Source of the DNA: Icerya purchasi
Taxonomy: Eukaryota; Arthropoda; Insecta; Hemiptera; Monophlebidae
Direction of reading: 5' to 3'
Assembly: GCA_039619475.1 (NCBI GenBank)
Contig: CM077115.1
Coordinates: forward strand, 152,123,774 to 152,187,773
Length of the DNA stretch: 64,000 nt
Shown in pieces: positions 32,842-44,800 of the stretch. The position numbers were made by a program, and so were the translations under genes. The notes beneath the pieces were generated by a model. That model saw only the letters and a list, made by a program, of their open reading frames with translations. It did not search any database and was not told where the DNA came from. How positions within the stretch are numbered: the stretch's first letter is position 1; every line of letters begins with the position of its first letter.

Positions 32842-35800
32842 GGTCTGGTACCATTTCGCCTAATTCCCAATTCGCCTAATTCCCATTTCGCCTAATTCCC
32901 ATTTCGCCTAAATTTAGGGTCGGGTTACTCAGGTAATAAAAAAAAGGTCAGACGAACATACGAATGATTTCGTGTTGGCAACAGCGCGTCATCATTATCG
33001 AATTTTAAGCAGACTAAACGCATCATTTTTTTTTCTATTTGATTCCACTGTTAAGGTTTTTTTTTCTTTCCGAAATACAACAAAAGGTTTATATGAAAAT
33101 CAGAAGTGAAAAAATACCGCTAAAAATGTTTGATGTAAATATACGCGAAACGACCACTCCGATTAATATTTGCGAGTTATTTTATTGGATGTCCAGTGCT
33201 GTATAAATCCCACCCGCCTTATCAGTCAGTATATAAAAGCCTTATTGATATTTAGTGTGACATGAACATTAAGGTTCGGAGTTGCAGAAAAAATAATAAA
33301 AAAGCTAAATTATAATTAGATGTAGTTTCGAAGTGGTCGCGTTTATGTAAGGAAAAAGGAATAAAAATCGAATAGAATTAACAATAATGACATGACATCG
33401 AATGATTATTACAGCGGTAATTTTATTATTGATTATTAAAATTACAATTATAAGTACATACAAAAAGTAAATGTTAAAATTAGGAAAACAGTTGTTTCTT
33501 TTTTTTTTAACAAAAGTTCCTGAACCTAATTTTATTTTTCTTTAATTCAAAAAAAGTGAATTTGCAAATCGAAAGAATTTAAAAATTAAATATTGCTTCG
33601 GATTTGAATAAGTAATCAACAGTAACGTATACGATTACAAGAGATTTTTCAAAATTTGGATATTAGGACGAGAAAAATTACTAGATTTACTATTAAACTC
33701 TGTGTACAGCAGAAAAAGAGGAGTAAGCAAGGAATAAACAAGGTGAAGACCCTGTTGTATTGGGTCAGTTCATGGCTTTTATGGGATTAATAAATGAGCA
33801 TAGATTTAAAAGCACCATATCAAAAAAATGTATATTTTAAATATTATTATATCTATCGAGTATATTTGTTATATTTGATAATCTTTAACTATAGATTTTT
33901 AGTTGTAGAAAGCAGTGAAAATAAGGCCAATTGATTAAAAAATGGCGAAAAATTGGTTGTAATAAGAGGTTATTACATTTTTAGATGTGTCGCGCGGTAT
34001 AAAAAATATTTTAGAAGATACAGTCATGATTTTTTTCCCCATTCTACAAGATGAAATGGTAAAACTTGGCATATGTTGTTAAAAATACTGCTAAAATCGA
34101 ATTTTAAGGTATAAATAACTTCTCCAGAAGCCTAAATGGTTGCTGTTGGACTTTGAAAAATTCTTCTTCAAATTAGTCACGTTTATTATAATGACGATGT
34201 TTTTCAAGTAATTTCAATAATTGGAATGAAAAAAATAAATAAAACGCAAAAAATGTTGTTTTTAGAGTTTCTGACAAAGTAAAAAAAAATTTTTTTTTTT
34301 TCAATTTTTTAGGCACGTCAACAGTAGAACTTACCCAACGCAGAGAACTGTACATTATATAAGGAAAAGATTAAAAATTGAGGAGATAAAGAAAGCTAAC
34401 AAAGGAACTATATTGAGAGAGGAGAAAGCAAGAATGGCTTTGGCACTGTAACGAGTGGGGAGGCCAAAGCGCAGAAGATTGGAATAAAGTGACACTGTCC
34501 TCCTTACTCTTGTTTCTTCTATTTCCCCAGTGTCCAATCGAATTAGATTATAATATTTTTCTTCTTTCTTTTGCAATCTGTTAAGTCTGCCAGATTTTTC
34601 GGCAAATCCAAAAAAAGGCAAAGAAACAAAACCTTCTATCTTACTATTTAAAATGCTTCATTCAATAAATTGCCGAAAGATTACGATTTAACATTACAAA
34701 AAGGAAAAAGAAAGAGAATATAAAAAGACGCTATTCAATTAACCAAATATTTTATCATACGCTTTTGACGTACAAAATAAAAATTTATAGCAATTAAGCG
34801 AAAATAATTTTTTAATGGATGATAATTTTTTTTATTCTCTGTTGTCAAAATCTAATTGAATACCATTTCATTTAAAATGTAATTTGCAATAAATATTTCA
34901 ATATACAAATATTAGATATATATATATATATATTATTTACCTGCTCGATTTGTTTTTATAAATGATATATCCATTGCTATATTAGCCTGACTCTAAATTT
35001 TTGGTTTATTCACAAGCGAAAATTTAAATATTCAAGATAGAAGAATAGTTTCCTTCAGAACGTTGATACACATAACACTCAACCCAGAACAAATTGTAAC
35101 CTCATAGCGTAAAACAGTCAGTATGCGGCGATTTTCAGCATATTGAGATGGATTTGGCATTTCTTACGACCTTTGAAAATATTAAAATTTTGGTAATAAT
35201 CATTCAATTTCTCGGAAGGTCTCGGAGCCGGCATACGCGGCATTGTTTGTCAAAGACGCATTCTCGGTTAAAAAATCGAAGGATCTGACCGCTACGCAGA
35301 GGTAGCGAACTAGTTCCGTTGCGCGTGGCCGAGAAGCGAAAATAGAGCACTTCCTGATAGTATAGGCGTTTGAAATGCGTACCGAGCTACGTTGAGCCGG
35401 AAGAAGTTATTTTGATAAAAAGGCTAGAAAAGGCAAAAAGGCAGGGTGAACTAAATGGAGCTTTATTTATGTTTTCCTAATTTTAACATTTACTTTTTGT
35501 ATGTACTTATAATTGTAATTTTAATAATCAATAATAAAATTACCGCTGTAATAATCATTCGATGTCATGTCATTATTGTTAATTCTATTCGATTTTTATT
35601 CCTTTTTCCTTACATAAACGCGACCACTTCGAAACTACATCTAATTATAATTTAGCTTTTTTATTATTTTTTCTGCAACTCCGAACCTTAATGTTCATGT
35701 CACACTAAATATCAATAAGGCTTTTATATACTGACTGATAAGGCGGGTGGGATTTATACAGCACTGGACATCCAATAAAATAACTCGCAAATATTAATCG

Positions 35801-36086
35801 GAGTGGTCGTTTCGCGTATATTTACATCAAACATTTTTAGCGGTATTTTTTCACTTCTGATTTTCATATAAACCTTTTGTTGTATTTCGGAAAGAAAAAA
35901 AAACCTTAACAGTGGAATCAAATAGAAAAAAAAATGATGCGTTTAGTCTGCTTAAAATTCGATAATGATGACGCGCTGTTGCCAACACGAAATCATTCGT
36001 ATGTTCGTCTGACCTTTTTTTTATTACCTGAGTAACCCGACCCTAAATTTAGGCGAAATGGGAATTAGGCGAAATGGGAATTCACC
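32842..36086. mobile_element. Long-inverted-repeat transposable element A, with 9-bp target duplication
   Basis: The element is bounded by CGTACGAAA (32833-32841) and CGTACGAAA (36087-36095), a 9-bp target duplication. Its ends are GGT...ACC. Arms 32878-33490 and 35470-36082 are 613 bp each and look like perfect reverse complements wherever I compared them, including homopolymer lengths. The outer left end carries four copies of a TTCGCCTAATTCCC-type unit. The ~2-kb core has no transposase that I can recognise, only a LINE 3' scrap (34355-34500). A 9-bp duplication is shared by Mutator-like elements and some others; the superfamily is unassigned. Confidence 0.75.
34355..34500 (-). pseudogene. 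LINE family 1 ORF2, extreme C-terminus
   Basis: The minus strand reads SLYSNLLRFGLPTRYSAKAI followed by LAFSSLNIVPLLAFFISSIF and a stop. It aligns with the C-termini at 38219 (FLYAQLLVLGLPTPFNATYI) and 44675. It is a 5'-truncated insertion inside element A. Confidence 0.6.
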
Positions 36087-36095
36087 CGTACGAAA

Positions 36096-36929
36096 ATGCG
36101 TGTCTGCGTAATTAGCCAACTGGTAACCGGAATCCAACTGGTAACTAATAGGCGACCGCCAAAATAGCCAACAAATCTTATAAAATTGAATAATTTCGAC
36201 CCCAGTATGTTTCTCAACTTTTTCTCTATTCAATACCAGACACCGGCTAGGCAACGTATAGACTATTGTTTATTTTCTTCCGAGGCAGCAAAAACTCTTG
36301 ATAAGCATAAACTGTAGAAGTCAAATTTCGTTGGGCTGTGCAAAAAAAAAAAAAAAACACGAATTATTATTCACTTACACAGGAAAATATTAAATTTTTA
36401 ACCGCATCATCGCAGCTATTTTATTTACATAATTGAGAATATACGTTAATTGTTTTTGTAAGAGAGCATTTGTAAATTTAATTTATCGATGGGAAATTAA
36501 ATTAGTAAGAAATAAAAATAAGGCAATTGAATATATTAAAATAAGATCAATTAAAAATTTACATTTGCATAACATTAAATTCAAAACATTCGCATTTGGA
36601 TCGTCTTGATATACTTTTTCCCCCCCAGCATTTCTGTAAGTGTACATATACAAATGCTTAAAAATTTGTCAAGTCATTATTGCCCTCTTCCAAAATTTTG
36701 TAAATCTCGGAAAATTTTTATTTTTTATTTGTTATCAGACACGTATTAAAATTCAAATCGTCGTCTTCCTGAAAAAACTCCCACCGAGAAAAAAAATCGC
36801 CGCGAAGATGTATTATATTTGTAACGATCCTATTTCGAGTTCGTTTAACTCTTAGGTCGTCGTCTCATTTTATTTTTGGCTTTTACAAAAAGAAGAATTA
36901 TTGACAAGTGTATGTTAAGTACATATCGG

Positions 36930-36966
<37 letters not shown>

Positions 36967-37814
36967 TCAGTGTAAGTATTAAAAGTTTTGGAAACAAAAA
37001 ATATTTTCCCCCATTAAACTAAAAATTTTGTGTTACAAGAAATTATAATACTTATAAGCAACGCTACTAAAAAAAATAAACTAAAAACATTTGGTTCTAA
37101 AGGGTATTTGTTTTTAATTTACACCCGCTCCTTTCTTTTTTTTTTTTTTTTTTAGAAAAATTATTAGTTAAAAATTCAAAAATGTAAGTTTTTAATTGCA
37201 ATAATAACATCATTATAAACATCGGAGGATTTGTTAGGTAACACCTGTTAATTATTTTGCTACCTCCCAACAGAAAGCTATCAATGTTTGACCCATATTA
37301 ATTTATATAGCGCAATTATTAAATAAATAAAAAATATAATTTTAATGTAAAAAAACTAAACAATTCCCTATTTAATAAAATATAATAAAATTATCTACTC
37401 TTTAAACGCAATAAAATCAATACATCTTCTGATTTTTACCGTTAAGCAAACTGTTTGGCTTCCCGTACTTTTTTACATTTTATTATAACACGAATGTGAA
37501 TATTTTAAATTGGGAATTGACCAAGTCGTGACTAAATATCGAAGGTAATTAAGGGAGGCACGCCAACTCGTAACTGGAAAAAATCAGGTAATTTCTTTGC
37601 GACCCTAACAATCATAGGCCAATTCATCATTTTCTTCGAACCAGTGCTTCTTAACATTTCTTTTATCATGCTTCGGCTATGAGTTAGTAAAAACTTAATC
37701 ATTCTATTCTCCATCAGTAAAAATCAACAACTCGTTTACGGACCATTATTAATTAAAACAAATAAGAAAATCTACACGGAAAAAGTAATTTCATAATGTA
37801 ATTGCACGTATTTT
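36096..37814. other. AT-rich interval with microsatellite and inverted repeat copies
   Basis: An (AT)n tract lies at about 36937-36963. Segments 36965-37290 and 37500-37720 are reverse-complement relatives of 41380-41670 and 41820-42030. A minus-strand phrase MIKEMLRSTGSKKMMNWPMI recurs in degraded form in both copies and belongs to the repeat, not to a host gene. No host gene seen. Confidence 0.55.
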
Positions 37815-40511
37815 GGTGACTTCAAATTTCGCCTAAATTTAAGGTTTCGGTTACTCAGGTAATCAAAAAAAAAATCAAACAAACATACGAATGATTTCGT
37901 GTTGGCAACAGCGCGTCATCGTTGTCGAATTTTAAACAGACTAAATGCATCATTTTTTTTTTTTCTATTTGATTCCACTGTTAATCTTTTCTTTTTGAAA
38001 AGCAACAAAAACGTTCGTATGATTATCAGAAATGAAAAAATACCGCTAAAAATGTTTAATGTAAATGTATGCGAAACGACTATTTGCGAGTTATTCCATT
38101 CGAAGTCCGGTGCTGTATAAATCCCACCCGCCTTATCAGTTAGTATATAGGAAGCCTTATAGATAATTTTTTTTTTTCTTCCTACCGACCGAGCAACATG
38201 AAAAATTAAGAGATATAACTAAATAGCCAGGCGGCCAGAAATGGAAAAGACAAAGGACAGCAGCAACGGAATAACTGAAGGCAATGGGAAGGAAAGAATA
38301 TAGGTAGCGTTAAAGGGAGTAGGAAGACCCAAAACTAAAAGTTGGGCGTAAAGAAAGGAGCGTTCGTTAGAGAGGGCGGAACATTCGAATAGGATATGAT
38401 TTGAATCACAAATACAAGAAGGCTCAGAAGCGAGAAGAGAGCAGAAAGGAGAAGGAGCTAAAGAAAAACGAAAGCGAGAAGAGGAGAGTAGAGAATGATT
38501 GATTCTAAGCCTAATTAAGGAAACAACCGTGGAACGACGACAGACAGGAATAGAATGAAATCAAGGCAGGAAAAACCGGTTGAATAAGACGGTAGTATGA
38601 ATATAATGATTAGAGAATAAAGATGGATACATGTTAGACCAAAGTCTGGAATGATTAGAGCGTGATAGAGAAAGAATGTCTGAGGAAGGGAAAGAGTCGA
38701 GGAAAGGATCAATGCGGGCCGCTGAGCGAGCTAAAGAGTCAGCTGAGTCATTGCCCTCAATATTGGAATGACTAGGGACCCATAGAAAGTTTATGAGAAT
38801 GGAACGGGACGAGAACAAAGAGGAGACAAGAGATCGAATAGAGAGAATGGTACTGTCAGAAGAATGAGAAGAAGGAGGTGAGATGGCTTGAAGAACGCCT
38901 TTGGAGTCGGAAACGATCAGGAATTTGTGAACCCCACTTGTATAGGATATAAAATGAATGGCACGAAGAATTGAGATCGATTCGGCCGAGAAGATAAAGC
39001 AGGAAGAAGGGGAAGTGTGAAAGACTCAGAGTGTAGGAACGTAGGAGATGTATACGCACCACCCACGCCCCCATCACTCTTGAAGTCATCCAAGAAGATT
39101 AAGGCATGGGAAGGAAAAGAAGAGTTCAGCAGCTGAAGGAATTCGAAGTTGACTACATTGTGAGAGGAAGAATTAGCTCGGACTTTGTATGCGGACAAAC
39201 GTTTTTATTACAAATTGAAAACAATGCACATTTATGCTAGTTTTATCTAAGTTCCTCGTTAAAAAACAAACAGAATTATTTTTTTCTTTTTTTTAATTTT
39301 TTCGTTTTGGACAGGAATTTGTTTCGAACATTTCCTATTTAAATCTTAAGAAGGAGGCAGAAAGTATATTTGTTTATCTGTTTTTTCTTTATCGCGTTGG
39401 ACTTGTCAGCAGCGGACGATTACCCATCAAAAAGATGGTGTATTTAAAAAGTTAATAAACGAAAAGTAAAGTTAATATTAAACAAAAATGACTTATTAAT
39501 CTAATAGTACACTTTAAATTTTTTATAAGTCAATAAACTTGTCTTTAATTTTTAATTTTTTCCGACTTACAAATAAAAAGAGGTTGTGTTCGTCGCGTAT
39601 GTTTTTTTTTTTTTTTTTTTGTTTGTTCGTGCATAACTCATATTCATATGGATCGACCACTTTACTGATTCAGACGCCATTTTTCGGCAAATCCAAAAAA
39701 AGATAAAGAAAAAAAACCTTCTATTTTACTATTTAAAATGTCTTAATTCAATAAATTGCCAAAAGATTACGATTTAACATTACAAAAAGGAAAAATAAAG
39801 ATAATATAAAAAGACGCTATTCAATTAACCAAATATTTTATAATATACTTTTGATGTACAAAACAAAAATTTATAGCAATTAAGCAAAAATAATTTTTTA
39901 ATGGATGACAATTTTTTAGTATTCTCCGTCGCCGAAATTTTTAAAACGTAATTTGCAATAAATATTTCAATTTACAAATATTAGATATACGTATTATTTA
40001 CCTGCTCGATTTGTTTTTATAAATAATACATCCATTACTACATATATTAGACTGACTCAAAATGTTTGTTTTATTCACAAGCGACAACTTATGATATTCA
40101 AGATAGAAGAATAGTTTCCTTCAGAATAAGACCCAAACCAGAACAAATTGCGACTTTATAGCCTAAAGCAGTCAGTATGCGGTGATTTTCCGCATATTGA
40201 GACCGATTCGGTATTTCTTACGACCTTTAATGACGCTGTCCGAGCTAGAAAAATAATAAAATTTGGGTAACAATCATTCAATTTCTCGGGCGGTCTCGGC
40301 AGCGGGCAAACGCGGCATTGTTTGTCAAAGACGCTTTCTCGGTTAAAAAATCGAGGGATCTCCCGCTACGCCAGGGTAACCTTTTTTTCTGTCTACCAAA
40401 CGTGACCGTGTTGCCAGGTTGATTTTTTCAAATTATTATTATTGTTATTATTTTTTTATGAGTCATTCCATTTTTAGGCGAAATAGGAATTAGGCGAAAT
40501 GGTACCAGACC
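37815..40511. mobile_element. Long-inverted-repeat element B, diverged relative of element A
   Basis: The left end starts GGTGACTTCAAATTTCGCC and continues like the arm of element A to about 38160 (GATTTCGTGTTGGCAACAGC, ACCGCTAAAAATGTTTAATG). The right end (40475-40511) reads GGCGAAATGGTACCAGACC, the complement of the outer left end of A. The interior 39683-40375 matches 34596-35400 of A in the same orientation. A LINE fragment (38219-39200) breaks the left arm. The right arm is reduced to some tens of bases. Flanks CGTATTTT and CATATTTT may be a decayed target duplication. Confidence 0.65.
38219..39200 (-). pseudogene. LINE family 1 ORF2 C-terminal part with RNase H
   Basis: The minus strand reads IFLDDFKSDGGVGGAY (first acidic residue of RNase H), then ESISILRAI, FLIVSDSKGVLQAI and INFLWVPSHSNIEGNDSADS. 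All four RNase H acidic positions are recognisable. It continues with SDILSLSRSNHSRLWSNMYP, CICDSNHILFECSAL (the C-terminal Cys-His motif) and LGLPTPFNATYILSF, ending at a stop at 38219. It is split over several frames. It shows that this LINE family carried an RNase H domain C-terminal to the reverse transcriptase, as in the I, LOA and R1-related clades. It is inserted in element B. Confidence 0.8.
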
Positions 40512-41379
40512 CATATTTTTGTTCAGCCACATTATATATCGTATACTAAATTTCTTACAATCGCATCAAAATAGTGAAAAAATGAAAATTAATATCAGAT
40601 AGTATTTTTTTATTTTTGAGCGCGTCGTGATATATATTAATATAGTAAATAAAAATTTAATTCTGAAAGAAACATGAAAGAAGCCCTATCTCTAGGTACA
40701 GTAAATGATTCCTATCCAGATCAGAATCCAGTATGATCTTTGTTGTTTCCTTAATAAACAGATAAATGGTTTTTTATTTTATTTTTCTTCGTCGAACTCA
40801 GCGTTAAAAGTCATTTTCACACAAATATTTTACTGGAAAATAAACCACAAGTATTTGTTGTTAACTAGTACAATATCAAGACTATTTTAACATTCGAAAA
40901 TTTTAAATTTTTGCACTATTTCCGATATTCAGCCGAATTTCATTTTATTCAAAAATAGAAAACTCTTTTCAATCGTTCTGAAACCGGATGCTTCCATGAA
41001 ACACCCTCACTGTTCTAAAAAAATACGAATGAATAGATTTTTACTTTTCTTAGAAAAAAAGATGAAAAGGAACAATCGAAACCACAAAAAAATTGACCTT
41101 TGCTTTAGAATTTCTCGTTAAAAGTAGACAGACAGTTTGAAAATCCTACATGAATAGGTGTATAACTTCCGTTGTGTGAAATTCAAAGAATTTTTTCTCT
41201 TTTGTTTTCATTTTTAATTTCCTGTAACATTTGAGCAATACTCTTTATTCTGCGTTTACGATGGATCTGAAGACTTTTTCATTCTATTTTATTAAATAGA
41301 TAATTGTTTAGTTTTTTAACATTAAAGTTATATTTTTTATTTATTTAGCAATTGCAGTTTATAAATTAATATTGGCTAA
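40512..41379. other. AT-rich sequence, nothing recognised
   Basis: No gene or repeat could be supported. Confidence 0.4.
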
Positions 41380-42030
41380 ACATTGGATATCTTCTTCTTG
41401 AGAGGTAGCAAAATAATTGACAAGTTCCCTCAAAGATCATCCGATGTTTATAATTTTTGTATTTATTGCAACTAAAAACTTACATTTTTGAATTTTTATC
41501 TAATAATTTGTCAAAAAAAAAAAAATAAAAAACGCAAATTACGCTTAAAAATAAATATTTTTAGTCTTCTTTTTTTTAGTACCCGTTGCTTATAAGTATT
41601 ATAATTTCTTGTAATACAAAATTTTTGTTTAGTGGGAAAACATTTTTTGTTTCCAAATTTTTAATACTTATATTAATTTAATATATATATATATATATGT
41701 ATACTAGCTGACCCAGCGAACTTCGTATCGCCTTAGAAAGTAAATGTTGTATTAACTTATTAGCCGAATTAAATTATAATTATTTCTGTTAAAAACTTAC
41801 ATTTTTGAATTTTTATCTAATAATAAATGATCAGGTTTTTACCGACTCATAGCGGGAGCGTGATAACAGAAATGTTGAGAAGCACTGGTTTGAAGAAATT
41901 AACAGGCCGTCATCGATAATAAGTTAGTCTATGTGTGTTAGGGTCGCAAAGAAATTATCTGATTTTTTTGGGTTACGAGTTAGCGTGTCCCCCCTCCCCT
42001 TAATTAACTTTGATATTTAGTTAACAGTTG
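41380..42030. repeat. Repeat related to 36965-37720, with an embedded Helitron-like 3' end
   Basis: 41380-41670 and 41820-42030 are reverse-complement relatives of 36965-37290 and 37500-37720. After an (AT)n tract, CTAGCTGACCCAGCGAACTT (from 41704) is the complement of a Helitron 3' terminus of the same type as at 29418: CTAG end with GCGA/TCGC able to pair upstream. No matching 5' TC end was located, so this Helitron is incomplete or diverged. The phrase AAAAACTTACATTTTTGAAT occurs on both sides of the CTAG (about 41476 and 41786). Confidence 0.55.
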
Positions 42031-43540
42031 GGCAATTCCGTCGTTCTCGATAAACAGCGATCTTTCCAACGAAATATCACATGCCTGCAAAAAAATACTT
42101 TTTTTTTTTTAAATTCCGACGCCCCAAGGACCTAAATGTAAAGTTGTAAGCTCGGCTATATTTTTCCTATAAAGCGGTCTTTTATGGCTATGTGTGAAAT
42201 ACGCTCTTATTTCTCCAACGTTTTTACTCTGGTCAATACCTACGTGAACTTCCTTTTTTTTCCGTTTTTGGTATAAAGGGGGTGGGGGGTTAAATAATTT
42301 TTTGGCTGCACTTTTTTGATTTTATGAAAGGGCTTCTGCAGTTTGTTTTATATTTGAAATTTCATCTTTAAAGGGGGTTATCTGGTGATGAGTTATGAAT
42401 TTTTTAAGGGTGATTTTTGACGTCGTTTTAAATTCCATATTATTTATTCTTGACGGGTTTTTTGCGTTTTTTCTCGTCCAGTGTAATAGTTATAGATATG
42501 GCTTTAAAGAGAATTTTAATTTTAATTCGTGATTCAATTTTGAAGTTTAAAGTCAAACCATTCGTGAGTTATTTCGTATTTTAATTGAATATTTTTGTCA
42601 TTTCTGATCCATTTTATTAGGATTATTCCGTACACCTAAAATAAAGCAAAAAAAAAAACCTAATAATATAGAACGTGTAATAATAGAAATCTTTACTCGT
42701 TTAAGATTTTGAAGTTGATTCTATTAGCTAGTCGTAATAAACGATAATTTAACGTGTACACCGTAACCTTTCGTTGAGTAGAATTATAAAGAGGTGTACC
42801 TCCACTCACCGGCAGTTTATCTGCAGGCAACAACTGTTAGTTTTAATTGGAAAACGAAACTGACACAGGTCACACATTACTTTGCGCAAATGAACATTTT
42901 GATCACAATTAACGGAGAACTGATGATCCGACTGCAGGTCAGAACTGATACAGAGACCACACGCTATTCGGTTCTGACCTGCTGATCAAAAAACTGACAG
43001 GTATAAAACCCAAATGCGCCGTTTTCTCGTGTTAATTTCCACAGCTTATCAGTTAATACACACTTTTGTTGTTCTATATGTATCACGCTGTTTCTATTAT
43101 AGGATTTTTATCAATTTTTTAACCGACTTCAAAAAAGGAGGAGGTATTCAATTCGACTGTATTTTTTTTTTTTTTTTTTTTATTTATTTATTTATTTTTT
43201 TTTATGTGTGTTACCACAGAACTTTCTTCTAGATGAACCGATTTTGATGATTCTTCTTTTATTTGAAAGGTGGTGTTTGTCATGTGGTCCCATTTAAATT
43301 TGATCAAGGTCTGACCGATAGTTTTTGAGTTATCCTTAATAATGCGGGAGATTGAAGCTTTTTGGATGCTTTTCATTCATTATTGTTTTCACCGTCGGAT
43401 TAGATTTATTGACTTATAAAATACAATAAATTTGGCAAATTACCACGGAAATGTAGCTTTTGATGTTTTCACACCATGGAAATATCTGCTCTTATTAAAA
43501 TGTTTTAATTTAATTGAATAAAAATGCACTAAAAAGTAAA
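42031..43540. other. Interval of repeats and T-rich sequence
   Basis: Probably Helitron or other repeat sequence up to ~42.5 kb. A hairpin CAGGTCAGAAC/GTTCTGACCTG lies at 42935-42981. From 43125, ACCGACTTCAAAAAAGGAGG followed by a T-rich tract and TGAACCGATTTTGATGATTC is a phrase type seen repeatedly in insect genomes. No gene seen. Confidence 0.4.
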
Positions 43541-43970
43541 AAATAAAATGCTTTTTTACAAAAAAAATAAATACTGACTTCAAGGTTTATTATACAAATT
43601 TAAAAATGCACTAAAAAGTAAAAAATAATTACTCCCGATAAAAAATATATATCAGAGTGATCTTAAAGGTGATATCGTAATTCTTATACAACATTAATTT
43701 TTTGGAGTTGGCATCAAATTCATATTAAAAGAATAATTAAAAACTGCATTAAATGTTCATTAAATTGTTCCTAGATAGAGTAACATGAATTTAATTCCAA
43801 CTCCAAAAAGTTAATGTTGTATAAGAATTACGATATCACCTTTAAGATCACTCTGATATATATTTTTTATCGGGAGTAATTATTTTTTACTTTTTAGTGC
43901 ATTTTTAAATTTGTATAATAAACCTTGAAGTCGGTATTTATTTTTTTTGTAAAAAAGCATTTTATTTTAT
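43541..43970. mobile_element. Palindromic MITE-like element, copy 1
   Basis: Arms 43541-43711 and 43797-43970 are near-perfect reverse complements (about 170 bp each, for example GGTGATATCGTAATTCTTAT and its complement) with an 85-base loop. Diverged relatives lie at 45960-46270 and 61880-62170. Arm-internal phrases (ATGCACTAAAAAGTAAAAAA, TGACTTCAAGG) are shared by the family. Confidence 0.8.
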
Positions 43971-44609
43971 TAGTTTACTTAATGGGACTTGTTAAATTGC
44001 GTTCAATACACTCGGGAATTTTTAGAAGCCGCATCGTATCACCAAATGTGACAAAAGTAGCAGCTTTTGTAATATTATTAACAATCTAGGAAAAAAGAAA
44101 GACACACCGTATGGGGTGAAAAGTTGGTTAGCGAAACGGTCTGATTTATCTCGCGTACACACTTTAGTTAATGAGTTGAGAATATTTACAAATGACAATT
44201 TGAAAAATTTGATTTGCGATTGGGCGACGGTAGCTTTCAAAAACGATTAAAACTGGTTTCTTCGTGTATAAAAAAAAATGAATACGAGATCCTGTTTTAA
44301 TGCGAAAGAAAAATTAATTGCTCCGCATTAAGATATTTATCAGCTGGGCACAGAGAGTTTTGAAGACGAGAAATTTTCAACTTTAATTTCTCCACGAGCT
44401 TTAAGAGTTACCAGAAACATGGCAATATATTTACCAAGTTTGAAAAACTGAATATACGCAAGCAAATGAAGTTTATTATTATTATCCTAATTTAATTATT
44501 AGTTAAAAATCTAATATTAATCAAATGTCTCGGAAAACAAATGTTTAAAAATAATCAGTTTTAAACTATATGTTAAATAAAAATTGTTATATATGTTCGT
44601 ATTTTTTTT
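43971..44609. other. AT-rich sequence, nothing recognised
   Basis: A 72-codon minus-strand frame (44022-44240) looks unremarkable and is not recognised. Confidence 0.35.
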
Positions 44610-44800
44610 TTTTTTTTTTTTTTTTGTGTGGGCGCGCCAGCGGCATTGACCCAACAACGGGATAAACTAAAAAACTAAATAGCTAAGCGATCCGAAATGG
44701 ACGCAACAAAGGACAGCATTGCAGGTACCACAGAAGATGAAAGAAAGGAGAGGATAAAGGAAGCATTATGGGGAGTAGGGAGACCTAATGTTGTATATAA
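44610..44800 (-). pseudogene. LINE family 1 3' end (C-terminus, 3'UTR and A tail)
   Basis: The minus strand reads LGLPTPHNASFILSFLSSSV followed by VPAMLSFVASISDRLAI and a stop at 44675. A short 3'UTR (about 50 bases) and an A tract (the T run at 44603-44625) follow. The reading is open from 44795, the least damaged copy of this C-terminus in the window, but strongly 5'-truncated. Confidence 0.75.

Noticed and set aside
37532..37714. Minus-strand frame with MIKEMLRSTGSKKMM
   Set aside because: The same phrase recurs in degraded form at 41820-42030 as part of a repeat, so it is repeat sequence and not a gene.
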